The position numbers were made by a program, and so were the translations under genes. The notes under the pieces were generated by a model. It searched no databases and was not told the DNA's origin. It saw only the letters and a program-made list of their open reading frames with translations. A stretch of 64,000 nucleotides of DNA from Tenrec ecaudatus (taxonomy: Eukaryota; Chordata; Mammalia; Afrosoricida; Tenrecidae). How positions within the stretch are numbered: the stretch's first letter is position 1; each line of letters opens with the position of its first letter. The stretch spans positions 77,293,700-77,357,699 of the forward strand of contig NC_134546.1 of assembly GCF_050624435.1 (NCBI RefSeq), read 5' to 3'. This document shows positions 23,046 to 34,718 of the stretch, piece after piece.

Positions 23046-23639
23046 TATTTTCAACAATCTTTACCAGAAACATAATTTGAATGCACCAATTCCTATTTTT
23101 GAGTTTCCTTTCACTGTCCAACTTCCATGCATATGGGGAAACTGAAAATAAGATGGTATGGATCGGGCACACCTGAATCCTGTATAGTCTCTTTCTTCTG
23201 AGTCTCAAAGTGTATCTACGGAGCTCCATGCCTTACTGCCTTGGCCTCCTTTGTGTGGACACCTCCTGTGCTCAGTGCAGCCACAGAGCACACTACAGGC
23301 TTTATTGCAGGACAGTCTGCAAACATCATCCCAGAGAAGACTTTCATGCTCAATGGTTCTGTCCAGAAACCAGTTTCTCTGCAGTGAGATCTGTGAGTTG
23401 TGAGCATATGACTTTGTATTTGACAGGAAGAGGAGTGTGTTGAGAACTCAGACAAATATACACCTTAGCAAGGTTGTTAAGTGGGCTTCAAGGGCAATGA
23501 GAATCCACTGTAGTGACAAGGTGCATAGGGAGCCTGAGGAAGGATTTCTAAATTTAGTCTATTTCCTTTTCCTGCACAGAAAACATCTTTCCCACGAAAC
23601 ATTCGTGTTCTTATTCACGTATCTAACACACACTAAACA

Positions 23640-24115
23640 TACATTTACCTAAAAAAATTCCCATACTTAGTAAAATATAAATCTATTCATATGGCATTTT
23701 TCACATCATTTAATTTGATGTTTGTATCATGATGTTTTCTTACAATAATTATAGCCAATAAGATATTAACTATGGAGCTTCATTTTTTTCTAAGGTGATG
23801 CTTTTGAGAAACATTTCCTTGTATATGTATTTTTAAAATTTTATAATGAGTCATTATAAATAAACTTATTATATAACATTGACTACAAAGCAAATATAAG
23901 TGCCAATATAAATAACTACAAATGTAAGATAATGAAAAATATATCTTTTTATTCACCTGTCAATAAATCTTTAAAAAGCATTATCTCTTTTCTCTTTATC
24001 ATTGCTGAATAAAAGAGGAAACATCATCATCATATTATTTCATAACAGAAAATACTAATTGCAATTTTCATTCCTCTACTTTTTCATGCTGAACCAATAC
24101 TTAGACATTAACTTT
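23640..24115. other. AT-rich block upstream of the intact IGHV gene
   Basis: About 470 bp composed overwhelmingly of A and T, with repeated AATAA, TTTAAAA and ATATA words. It lies 0.4-0.9 kb upstream of the IGHV3-like gene. It has no coding. A matrix-attachment role is possible but is inference from composition only. Confidence 0.4.
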
Positions 24116-24423
24116 GAATTTCCAACAAGTCTATATAAACTAAAAACCAGAACAAGAATTGGGAAGAATTGGCTGTGGGGAAATCACAAGGAAGGGTCCA
24201 TGTGTGCGTGATGTTTGTAACACCACCTGTGACCACTGGTAGCTCCATGAGTGTCTCCCTCCGTGCTTCAGTTCATAGATAGAGTCAGACTTGATAGGAG
24301 ACTCCTCTTGTGAATGTTGCTGCACTCACTCCTCCCTCCATGCGCCCAAGGCACTTTTCTAGCCAGAGATCTGTTCTTTGTATGACACTGGAATCAAATA
24401 ACTCTTGACAGGGAGGGAGGGGC

Positions 24424-24431
24424 ATGCAAAC
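24424..24431 (+). promoter_or_regulatory. IGHV promoter octamer-like site
   Basis: ATGCAAAC differs from the octamer ATGCAAAT (Oct-1/Oct-2 site of immunoglobulin V promoters) only in its last base. It lies about 120 bp upstream of the leader ATG, a normal distance for IGHV3-type genes. Confidence 0.7.
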
Positions 24432-24549
24432 AGGGCCCCCGTCCTCATTGCATAAGCTCTATGCAGAACCTGTCCCTGGAGCACTCGACAAGGAATCCTG
24501 CAGCAAGTTCAGTGCTGTTTTCAAGCTTCCTTGACCCCAAAGCCCCGGA

Positions 24550-24988
24550 ATGAAGCTCAAATTGCTCTGGGGGATCCTTTTCATCATTCAACAAGGTTAG
24601 GGAATAATAAGAGCTGATTGTTCTATGGGCAAAGCTGGGTGGAAAGACAGGGTTTCCTGAATCCAATGTGTATGTTTGCAGGTGGCCATTGTGAGGTGCA
24701 GCTGGTGGAGTCTGGAGGAGACCTGAGAAAACCTGGTGGATCCCTGAGACTCTCCTGTGTAGGCACTGGTTTCACCTTCAGCAGTTATGGCATTCACTGG
24801 ATCCGCCAGGCTCCAGGGAAGGGACTAGAGTGGGTGGGAGTTATATGGTATGATGGCAGTAAGACAATATATGCAGACTCTGTGAAGGACCGGTTCACCA
24901 TCTCCAGAGATAACCCCCAAAGCACAGTGTATCTACAAATGAATAGCCTGCAAACTGAGGACACAGCCATGTATTACTGTGCACGGGC
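24550..24988 (+). CDS. Immunoglobulin heavy variable gene, IGHV3-like, intact
   Basis: Germline V segment encoding the variable part of an antibody heavy chain, joined to D and J by RAG in B-cell precursors. Exon 1 is 24550-24595: ATG then a hydrophobic leader (Met-Lys-Leu-Lys-Leu-Leu-Trp-Gly). The 86-bp intron (24596-24681) has GT/AG ends. Exon 2 starts at 24682: 11 bp finish the 19-residue leader, and the V region begins at 24693 with Glu-Val-Gln-Leu-Val-Glu-Ser-Gly-Gly. It has Cys23 (Leu-Ser-Cys-Val), Trp41 ([13 protein letters not shown]), Tyr-Ala-Asp-Ser-Val-Lys, Arg-Phe-Thr-Ile-Ser-Arg-Asp-Asn, and Tyr-Tyr-Cys-Ala-Arg. The 296-nt V region is the usual IGHV3 length. No stop or frameshift is present. 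Small oddities are Asp for Gly after Ser-Val-Lys and Pro-Gln in the FR3 loop. With promoter octamer and recombination signal it looks functional. Confidence 0.92.
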
Positions 24989-25027
24989 CACAGTGAAGGG
25001 AAGTCAATAGGAGCTCACACACAAAAC
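24989..25027 (+). promoter_or_regulatory. V(D)J recombination signal (23-bp spacer)
   Basis: Heptamer CACAGTG (24989-24995) is perfect. The spacer is exactly 23 bp (24996-25018). The nonamer is ACACAAAAC (25019-25027), close to the IGHV form ACACAAACC. It lies directly after the Cys-Ala-Arg codons of the intact V gene. Confidence 0.9.
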
Positions 25028-26890
25028 CTCCACAGGAAGGAAGCCCTTACACCAGAGACATCAGCCCTATCATTTCGCAGACCAAGTGCAGAAAAGGCTG
25101 GGGAGGGTTATTTCTTGTGTCATCTTGAATTACCTCACAGAATCTGAGTTTACTCTATGCCTCATGATTTGTTTATGATCCACATATTTATAACTCTGGG
25201 ACATCATGAAAATAAAACTGCATGGAAATACAGTGAGCAGCTGTGATGAAAACTGACTAAGATTGTTTACAGAGAAAGGTGGGATAAGTCTACCATGGAG
25301 AATGATCAGAAATAACAGATGTGCTGACCACACATGTAGCTCAACCATCCATGCCCAGGATATGTAAAAAGACAGCTCCAGGTACTAACTACAGACTGCA
25401 AACTGAACCACTAGAACCAGGAGAGATAATATTTTGGGAGACCCAGAGTGGTTATAAGACACATCTGGCCTGAGAGTAATGATAGGTTGTCAGCAAGGGG
25501 CTCTCAGTACGCACTGGACCAAGCAACTACCCCAAAGCTAGATTCATGGGAGGATAAATGTGATCCTTATCAGTACCTTTGGTTTCTTTTAAATCCACAA
25601 AGAACAACATCCAGAAGGTTCCTCCTTTTATTGTGACTACAACCTTAGATGACTTTGAATTATGATGATTTTTTCCTCTCTCTATTCTTCATGAATGCAT
25701 TGCCACAGGAAAAAAGAAGCATTATAGGCTATGTTACCACTGTTCCTGGATTCATAATTGTGATAAAGCTAATGGAAGGATTGTCTAGATAGAGGATCTG
25801 TGGGAATTCAATTATTTCATCTCCCCATGGGGAGTTCTGATGGTAATTTATAAAAGCAGTAACTATATACTATTAATGGACAGGTATTTATCCAAAGGAA
25901 TGAATATAAACAAATAAGAGCCCATTTTAAATGTAAAAAATCAGTGAAATATTAGATGTATTTTACTATTAACAATGAATCATTGATCCTCAGCAAAGTG
26001 TCCTTAGAGTGATAACATTTGCTTACAGCATGGATTTGTCTTCCTTTTCTGCCCTTCCATTCAGATCATGTCCATCATGGAATTTCTGGAAGAATGTCCT
26101 CTTAATGTTCCTGACTTGTCACAGCGTTCTCACTTAAGATGTTATTTAGGAGTGATTATGAGAGAAGGATGGTCCATACAATTGGTATCATACCCCTTCC
26201 TGTACCATTAGCTCCAAAGATTTCCGGATGTGGTGACAAGCTTCAAGTCTCAGTTACCTGTTTAGAGGAGGAGATGGTATGCACACTGCAGTTTGATTTC
26301 TTCTGGAAATGTGGACTACCAGTGATGGAGTGGGGAAAGGAGCATTGTAAACACTTTAAACACTCAATAATCTACCATCTGAAATATTATTTCCTCATAA
26401 ACTCTCTAACGAAGTCTAACTCTAAATTTTCTCACCTTTTTAAACACACACACACACACACAAAACTATTTCTTGACGTAAGGCATTAACAATATGGATT
26501 GTTATACTGAAGACAACTACATGAGGCTTAGCATGTTCATGGAAAATGCAATCTTCTTTCAAAGATTATGATATAATTTCAATAATATTCAATTAATCCA
26601 CAAAGTTTTTAAACCCCTTGGTAGTAAATCATCTGGGAAGGTGGTGACTCCCTTCATTCCACCTCTCATCCAGGGTGTGTGTTATTCTCCTGGCCATTGT
26701 CCAGGTAAAGGATCCAGTGGGATGCTGAGAGATTTGCCCAAGGTTGAATCTCCAATTTGTGGTTCCTTTTAAACAAAATTCTCTACTATATGTGTTGTCC
26801 CAATGTTCTTGGAAGTAGTGCTAAATTAGGATGAAGACAGATGTGTGCTTAGAAATGAGAAAGGAGGCCAGAAAGTCTTTCTTAATTAAA
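25028..26890. other. V-gene 3' flank and low-copy sequence; no gene
   Basis: No second V segment or repeat family is recognised. A short (CA)n tract lies at 26443-26462. The ORFs at 25448-25636 and 26139-26489 show no family signature. Confidence 0.35.
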
Positions 26891-26899
26891 GCAGGCTTC

Positions 26900-28960
26900 T
26901 TCTTCTTTTTTTAAATCATTGTATTGGGGGCTCATACAACATCAATTGAATCAGGCATGTTTGTGCATATGTTGCCTTCATTCTTTTGTAGATATTTACA
27001 TTCTATTGAGCTCTTGATATCAGCTCTTTTCTCCTACCCCCTACCACTTTCATAACCCCCTGATAGATTGTACATTATTATTTTCATCTCTCACACTGAC
27101 CGCTGTCTCCCTGGCCCCATGTTTTTCGTGGTTCTTCCCCCTGTAGAGGAGTGTATGGTTATGTCTCAATCATTGCAATCGGTTCCCTCTTTCTCACCTC
27201 CTCACCCCCATACCCTTCTGGCATCACTATTCCCCCCCTTGTTCCTAGATTCCATGTGGTGGGAGTTCCCATCCCTTTTTATGCCTTTGTACATGCTCCA
27301 ATCTAGTCTGAATGGGAAGCAGCACTGGGGTCATCATAGCGGGGGTGAGGAAGTCTCAAGGAACCAGAGGAATATACTGTGTTTTATCGATGATTTACTG
27401 CACCCTGGTTACTCATCCCCTCCCTGTGGGCCCTCTGTGGGGAGATTATTCCACTGTCTACAGATGGGATTTGGAACTCTGCTCCAACCCCTTTTGTTCA
27501 CAACAATATATTTTTGTTTGTAATGTGTCTGCTGATGCCTACTACCAGGTCCCTATGACTCCTCATGATCGCACCAGCAGTATGTTTCTATCATGTGGAC
27601 ATGTTGCCTCACTGCTGAATTGTGGCTTGTGTAACTTCAAGCCTTTAAGCACCCAGGTGCTATATTTTTTTAATAGCCGGTCACCATCGCCCTCTTCTCT
27701 ACATTTGCTTATGCGCTCATTTTGTCTTCAGTGATTGTGTCCTGGGGGTGATCATCTCAGACTGCCGATTAGCTAGAACAAAGTGTTCTTGTATTGAGAG
27801 AGGATATGCGCACAGGGCAAAAGTCCATCCCCTACCACATTGTATTGCCATATATCAATACCTCTATTTTTGTGGATTAATGTAGTTACATATGTACACC
27901 ATGTTTATACCTTTATCCATTGCTTTGCTTCCTTTGTCCTTCCTCTGTTTCCTCTTACCTTCCCCCTGCCCCACTGTCATTTCCCCCTTATTTCTGCCTC
28001 TTGGTACCTCCTCTTAGCCAGTTTGCTGTTGCTCCGACACCCTCCACCCCCTGCCTTGTATCCCTACCTTCTCTGTATTGTTGACTCCAACACCCACATT
28101 TTTCCCATCCATGGTGCAGCCTGCTCACCTCCCCCTTCACCCACCACACCAACTCCCAGGTCTCCCTGAGACCTTTGCTCCAACTGCTCTTGCCTCAGGC
28201 ATGCCTCATGTGCCTATCCTATATAGGTAGGTACATCGACTATTAATAGACAAAACTGATTTCTAAAAATTGAAATAGTAAATAAATAAGGGGTAGGGGA
28301 TGAACTTTAGGCCTCTGCACATGTACAGAAGAAATATACAAAAATCCTAGATCTGTTCCCTGGCCTTCAAGACTGTCCAGGTGCTGCCCCTCCCGGCCTG
28401 GAGCACCCCTTGGGGGCTCCTCAGTGGCTTCATAACTCTGCCTGCTCCAGCTGCTGATCTGGTATGTTCCTTACTCGAATCGTTCTATTTTGGGGGGTTC
28501 AGACTGTGCTACTTTCCCCCATGTGTCCCCAGAATTGTCCTCTGTTGCAGTGTGCTCCAGTAAGGGGACAGCGTGATGTGTTGTTGTCGGTTGCCCAGTC
28601 CCCTCTGTGTCCCATTAGCCTCCCTGAGGGACTTCATCCTGGAAGCCTTGTATGCCAGCATGGGGTCCAGTCTGGCTCTCTCTTTCTCTTCCTCCCTCTT
28701 TGTCTGCCTCCATGTGGTTGTGGCATGCTGGCCCCTCGCCCCAACCTGTAGGTTCAGTTCTGCTCTCTGCCACACCCACTTCCCAGGAGTGGGTCAGTTT
28801 GGCTCTGACTGGGGCCAGCCCAGTAGTTCTCTCTTTTCATGCACCCTTCCATGTGGCCACGATGTCCTCATGGTTTGGTGCATCGTGGTAGGGGCTGCAT
28901 GTCCACTCACAATTCTCAGGGACAGCGCTGTCTTTGTGGACCAGCCATTTCAATGACCTA
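26900..28960 (-). mobile_element. LINE 3'-end family copy, single-module subtype, antisense
   Basis: Starts with a T-rich end and 'aaatcattgtattgggggctcatacaacatcaattg', the reverse complement of the family's AATAAA/poly(A) terminus, then a long pyrimidine-rich stretch. It carries one copy of the 'catgtggacatgttgcctc...cttcaagcctttaagcaccc' module, unlike the two-module copies. The ORFs at 27068-27734 and 28381-28956 are Pro/Ser/Cys-rich chance frames from the polypyrimidine tract. Confidence 0.6.
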
Positions 28961-29034
28961 CTACAGGAGACCCCTAAATTCTTAACAACCAGAGGTCTAC
29001 CACTGGGGAGGGAGGGCTGATTTTCCATCTAGTT

Positions 29035-29500
29035 TCTGACACCAAATGGAGGGCAGTCCTGACACTTGCCTAGTTTACATGTGGGGTTTTAACATGTAGA
29101 TGACCATCCAGATTAAATTTTAAAACTTGATAAGACTCTTCAAGCTTCAAGCTCTGGTCAAGATTCTCTAGGAACCAAGGACCTTGTCCAGAAACCAAGA
29201 TTTTCCTCTGAGTGTTTTCCATGTGAGTGTCAAGAGATTCTCAAAATATGTGGACATGAATGAGGCGTCTATTAGTTGTCATCAGTTACTATTTTCCTTG
29301 TCTAGGTAATATTGCAAGAGCTGGATCACTTGCACTTTCTGAAGGAGTCAGGATATCTATTAACAGTAAGCATTGGTAGCAGAGGTAGTTACATAATCTG
29401 CTGCTAATATGAGAGTCTTTTGATTGAAGGGGTGAATTTTAGTGTGTCATTCAGGTCACAGTTTGGTGATCTCATTTGGAGGTGAGGAGGAGATAAAATA
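29035..29500. other. No gene seen
   Basis: Low-copy sequence between a LINE 3'-end copy and an LTR-like repeat. Nothing is recognised. Confidence 0.35.
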
Positions 29501-29504
29501 GCTC

Positions 29505-29880
29505 ACTGGAGGCCGGAGACAGGCTCACTCCCTGTGAGATATTTCCATTGACAAGACACATGGAGCTACGCTAGAGGTCCGGAGCTGAAGGAGCCATGTG
29601 GTGATGTCTGCCAGTGCTGAAATGCCTCAACCGCCACTGGATCCACAAGACTTTCCACCCCCTGGCCTGTGATCTTCCTGCATTCGACCAGATTGCATGT
29701 GCTTCATGAGTTTGAAGAGGAATTTACAGATTGGTATCAGACATATGGGCTAATATCAGACTTATGGACTTGATCTGGACTGGGCTGGGATTTTCCTAAA
29801 TATTCAGTTCCTCTTATATATAAAGCTCTTTCCATGAATTTGTTTCTAGTCTACCTGGACTAACACACATACTATGCATC
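29505..29880 (+). repeat. LTR-like repeat family, copy 4
   Basis: Sense copy containing 'ccagtgctgaaatgcctcaaccgccactggatccacaagactttcc', 'ccagattgcatgtgcttcatgagtttgaagaggaatttacagattgg', and ending 'tgaatttgtttctagtctacctggactaacacaca'. Confidence 0.55.
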
Positions 29881-30294
29881 ATCTCTAAGTGCCATCTCAG
29901 GTTGACAAGAACTCCAGAAGCAAGTCCACATAATGCTTCTCCCGGTAGTTGAACTCTATGGCCACTGAGAACAAGTCACTTTTATGATATGGGAGATACA
30001 GTAAGGGGACACAAAAATCCACATAAGAATAGAACTAGTTGACATGGGTTATTTGGGATGGGCATACACAGATGTCAAACCTCTTGTTAAGTGCAGTGAG
30101 GGAGAAGGGAGAACAAAATTATTGTTGTTATCATTCTTTCCATGAAAGCATAGAATTTCATCTAAGTACACTTTCTACAGTATTTTAAAACACCATAGGT
30201 ACTGTAAAAACCACTCATTTATGAATTTTATACACATGATAACTTGGAAACATATGCATACATTGATGCACAGTTTTTACCACGTATTGTTTTT

Positions 30295-31508
30295 TGGGTT
30301 TTTAAAAAATCATTTTATTGCCGCTCATACAACTGTTATCACAATCCACACCTACAGCAATTGTGTAAAGCACACTTATGCATAAGTTGCTCTCATCATT
30401 CTCAAAACTCTCGCTTTCTGCTTAGGCTCCTGGTATCAGCTGCCATTTTTCTTTCTTTTTTTCCCTCTCCCTCCCCAGCATCTCCCTTCACCCACTTTTC
30501 TGTTGCCCATCCTCCAAGGAAGAAAGTTATATGTAGATCTTGTCATCGGTTTCCCCTTCCCTCTTCCCTCCGGGTATCTCCACTCTCACCACTAGTCCTG
30601 AGGGGTTCATCTGTGCTGGAGTCTCTGTTTTTCCAGTTCCCATCTGCACAGCTGTGCATCTTCTGGTCTAACAAGATTTTCAAGGTAGAATTGGGATCGT
30701 GATAGTGGGAGGAGGGAGCGTTTAAGAACTAGAGGAACCTTGTGAGTTTCATCAAGGCTACGTTGCACCCTGAATGACTCAGCTCTTTCCCACTACCCCT
30801 CTGCAAGGTATGTCCAGTTGTCTACAGATGGGCATTAGGTTCCCATTGTGTACTCCCCTCATTCACGATATGATTTTCCCCCCTTTGGTGCTTGATACCT
30901 GGTCCCCTCGACCCTTTGTGATCACACATGCTGGTGTGCTTCTTCCATGTGGGCTTTGTTGCTTCTGGGCTAGATGGCCATTTGTTTACCTTTAAGCCTT
31001 TACGACCCCAGACGTTATATCTCTTGATAGCCGGGCATTATCAGCCTTCTTCACTACACGTACTTATGCACACGTTGGTCTTCAGTGTTTATATGGGGAA
31101 GGTGAGCACACAATGACGGTTTTAGTTCTTTGGTGTCTGCTACCTGATCCCTTCAACACTTCATGATCACACGGCTTGTGTGTTTCTCTGTGGGCTTTGT
31201 TGCTTCCAAGATGTCTGCTTGTTTGTCTTCAAGCCTTTAAGACCCCAGATGCTATATCTTTTGATAGCCTGTGACCATCAGCTTTCTTCACCACATTTGC
31301 TTATGCACACGTTTGTCTTCAGCGATCATGTCAGGAAGGTGGGTATCATGGAATGAACGTTTAGCTGAGCAAAGTGTTCTAGTATTGAGGGAATGTGTGA
31401 GTGGAGGCCCAATGTCCACCTGCTTCCCAACTACTAAACCTATAAATATATGCACATAAATCTATTTCCACCATAATCATAAATATATTTACATATGTAC
31501 ATGCTTGC
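30295..31508 (-). mobile_element. LINE 3'-end family copy, two-module subtype, antisense
   Basis: The poly(A)-side end 'tttaaaaaatcattttattgccgctcatacaactgttatcacaatccac' is followed by the pyrimidine-rich region and 'gttgctctcatcattctcaaaactctcgctttctg'. Two modules start near 30924 and 31170. The copy runs up to the LTR-like block at 31509, and related sequence resumes at 32092. Confidence 0.65.
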
Positions 31509-32092
31509 TGTCAGAGGAATCCAGCCCGTAACACATTATTACGGGTCCGGGAGGCGCAATTATACAGCGATAAGTAAAGATCATAGTAAAGTAATTGAGA
31601 GCATGAAAGATAGAATAGAAATATTGAAATAAATGGAGTCAGGCACAATTCATGGTAGTATGTTCACCCCAGCCCCGCCTCATGGTCCACGTGGAGGAAA
31701 AGAGAGAGAGATTTTTAATGTCAGCCCAGGCTTTTTCTATTCACTGGGGACATGCAAGCCCCCCAATTACAGGTGAGGACATACATCACAGGAAGGGGCT
31801 GTCCTATAGGTAATACAGTAATGAGAGGGGGTGGTCTAGGGACATACATGCAATAGGAAGAGGAGGGATTGGGGATATACATGTGACAAGAAGGGGGGAA
31901 TCCTAGGTTTAGTATGGCAGCTTGACCTTGCTTGACCTGTTCTCTGGATCTCCATAGGAACCATTATCATTAGGGTTTAAACCCCACCTACCGGAAACAG
32001 ATAGATGACTGCAGGCGTCAATTGTCTTTAACAGCAGGGAGTGGGGCCTACTGCCAGACTGACAGCTGATCGCGTTCAGGGAGGCCCCCTAC
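31509..32092 (-). repeat. LTR-like block (possible class II solo LTR), antisense
   Basis: A block of about 580 bp that interrupts LINE 3'-end sequence. On the - strand it begins TGTAGGGGGCC near 32092 and ends CTGGATTCCTCTGACA at 31509, giving TG...CA ends. A GC-rich 'ccccgcctcatggtccacgtgg' lies inside. I could not find a clean target duplication, so the edges are approximate and the LTR call is inference from ends and context. Confidence 0.45.
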
Positions 32093-32094
32093 AT

Positions 32095-34001
32095 GTTCAG
32101 CCTTCATTCTGTTTCAGTAATTCCTCTCAGTTACATGGCCCTTGGTCCCTCCATACCAGTCCTCCCATCCCCTCCCTGCCCCTGGTTTTGAACTGCTCAT
32201 TGTTCCCTTGTCCCTGCATTAGCCAACACCTCCTCCCTTACCCCACCTCCCACTCTCCCATGTCCCCCTCCCCCCCCCCCCCCCCCCCCCCGCAACCCTT
32301 AGTCCTGTGGTTTTATTCTTCACATTGTTTATCCAGCCTATCTTATCTAGATAGACCTGCAAAGATAATAATATGCACATAAAATTGTCAGTGGCCTCAA
32401 CAGCACCAAACAAAGTGGTACATTAGGACACAGTGATGACGGCAGCAACACTGACAACTAACAAACTAAAAAGCCACTGACATACAAAATCTAAAAGAAG
32501 GAAAAAAAAGAAAGAAAAGTTCCGTTTGTTGACTTTTAGGAGTCTTTTCCGGACTTGTCTGATGGGGTGCCATACCCTGGCCCCAAAGTCCACCCTTGAT
32601 ACTCATTCGGGACCTCCTTGCTCTGCTTTCCCCGCTGCTCTATTGCACGCCCCCAGTGTTTTGCCTCAATGTGGTGGGGTCAGCTCGGTGACACATCCCA
32701 CACTGTGTCTCCAGTGCTGTCCCATTTAGGGCCTTTGGTCAATGCTGGATGTTGCATGTCACAGTGGGGCCAGACATATGGTCCTCTCTGTACATTGGCC
32801 GCTCCGGGCTGGGCTATTGTCCTCTGAGCTTAGTGGGCCCTAATGTGCTCCCCCTTCATTTGCTTGTTTCGTTAAGGGTTTGGTAGGTCAGTCCCTTTCC
32901 CTCACCAGATGATCTGTTTTCATTTTCTGTGGCACTCCCTTCCATGTTGGGGGTCAGGCTGATTCTGGTTGGGGCCGGAAAGATAGTCCAGTCTTTTTGT
33001 GAGTTCCTCTGCGTGTTACGTTGGCCTCCTGGTTTGGCATGTCATGGTGGAGTCTGTATGCACATTTCAGTTCTGTGGAGATATAATCAATACTCTCCCC
33101 CTGGTTGGATTAGTGCCCTGTCCCCCCTACCCCCCGTGTCATCAACTCAGTTTCTCCCGACACTGATTCTCCCTCCTCCTGCACCCCTTCCCATTCTTTA
33201 TGTTGTGCTCTCATTTACCTCCCTGGATGTGGTCTGCCCTCTCCCCAACTATCTATGCTTCTACCCGTTTATTGCGAGATAAGTGTCTGCTCTTCTATTC
33301 CTGTCATGCTGATTGTACTTACCTCAGGGGACTCATGTTATACCTGTCCTTTTGAGCTTGAATTACCTCACTTGGATTCCTGGAATCGGCTCGTTTTCCT
33401 TTTTTCCCCTCCCCTCCTCTCCCCCCCCCCTTGAACCCTTAATAACTTATAAATTATTACTCTATCCTATCTTACACTACCCAGCATCTCCCCTCACCCA
33501 CCTGCCTGTTGCCCATCCCCCAGAGAGGAGGTTACACATAGATCCCTGAGATCGCTTCCCCCTTTCTACACTCCCTTGCCTCCCGGTGTCGCCACTGTCA
33601 CCACTGGTCCTGAGGGGTTCATCCGTCCTAGATTCCCTGTGTTTCCAGATCACTACTACACTGCTGTGCATCCTCTGGTCTAACCAGTTCTGCACGGCAG
33701 AATTGGGATCATGATAATTGGGAGGGAGGAAGCATTCAAGAACTAGAAGAAGGTTATGAGTTTCATGGTTGCTACCCTGAACCCTGAGTGACTCATCTCC
33801 TCCGCACTACCCCTCTGCAAGGGATGTCCAGCTGTTTACAGATTGGCATTGGGTCCCCATCATGCACTCCCCTCATTCATGGTCATGTGATATTCCACCC
33901 CACCCCCCGCCTTTGTTGTTTTAAACCTGGTCCCCTCGACCCTTCATGATCACACATGTTGGTGTGCTGCTTCCATGTGGGCTTTGTTGCTTCTGGGGTT
34001 T
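32095..34001 (-). mobile_element. LINE 3'-end family sequence, at least two joined copies, antisense
   Basis: 32095-33300 continues the pyrimidine-rich family sequence, including a 22-base C run at 32270-32291. A second copy begins near 33340 ('ttacctcacttggattcctggaatcggctcg') and runs to 34001 through 'aaccctgagtgactcatctcctccgcactacccctctgcaagggatgtcc' and one 'tgtgctgcttccatgtgggctttgttgcttctgggg' module, where the retroviral LTR begins. Confidence 0.6.
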
Positions 34002-34512
34002 TGTTGGAGTCTCATCCAGCGAGACCCTCACGCGGTGATCTGGAGGGGCAACAAACCTGGATGGAAAAAAGACACAAAGACGTGGGGCAAGACAAGAGCT
34101 GATCAAGCCCGTTTATTTCGCCAAAACTCCAGGTATATATTTACAACAGAGAAGGAAGTGGGAGGCACAATTTTTTACTGTGTAACAGCCAATTGGCTAC
34201 ATGTTCCTAATAAGGTAAAAAGGGTGTGCAACAGTACTCAAAGACATCTGTGGTGACGTCCGCATGCAAATTAAGGCTTACCGGGTGAACTTATCACTAT
34301 GTTCCTAATATGTTATAACTGCAGTTCAGTGGGTGCTCAGTACTTTGACTAATGGCAACAAGGTCAGTTATCACAACTGCCCACGCTACTGAGCATGTAG
34401 CTTGGAATGTGGGGGAGAAGTTGGGCAGGAAACAAAGGCTTGCTGTTAGAAAGTGGCCAAGTTTCTGCCACGTGTCTGAGGCCAAGGTCTTAATGGCCAT
34501 CGGCTCCCAACA
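34002..34512 (-). repeat. Endogenous retrovirus 3' LTR
   Basis: A 511-bp LTR with matching ends: TGTTGG at 34002 and CCAACA ending at 34512, so both strands start TG and end CA. On the - strand AATAAA lies at 34117-34112, in the expected position for the LTR polyadenylation signal. The internal polypurine tract and env lie on its higher-coordinate side, so this is the 3' LTR of an element read on the - strand. No 5' LTR is found in the window. Confidence 0.8.
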
Positions 34513-34527
34513 GGTCCTCCTTTTTTG
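34513..34527 (-). other. Polypurine tract of the endogenous retrovirus
   Basis: On the - strand the 15 bases before the LTR read CAAAAAAGGAGGACC, a polypurine primer for plus-strand synthesis, directly next to the LTR start. Confidence 0.75.
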
Positions 34528-34718
34528 TTTATGTATTTAGGAAATGAAAGATCCCCTTAGGGAGTTGTGCCTGTCTTAGGTTGCCAGGTGCGGCTCCGAC
34601 CCTTACCAGTCTTCGGCTTCTGTGAACCCATCTTCTTCACCTTAGGTGGAGGCGAACAAAGGCCTGTCTTAGGTTGGTGTCAGGGGCAACAAGTCTTACC
34701 TGTCATTGGCTATCCAAC

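Noticed and set aside
23150-23460. Possible V-segment remnant
   Set aside because: Some V-like words occur ('ctcctgtgctcagtgcag'), but no ordered framework match, leader or heptamer could be placed.
27068-28956. Several + strand ORFs of 60-150 codons
   Set aside because: All are in the pyrimidine-rich antisense of a LINE 3'-end copy; composition is Pro, Ser, Leu and Cys with no motif.
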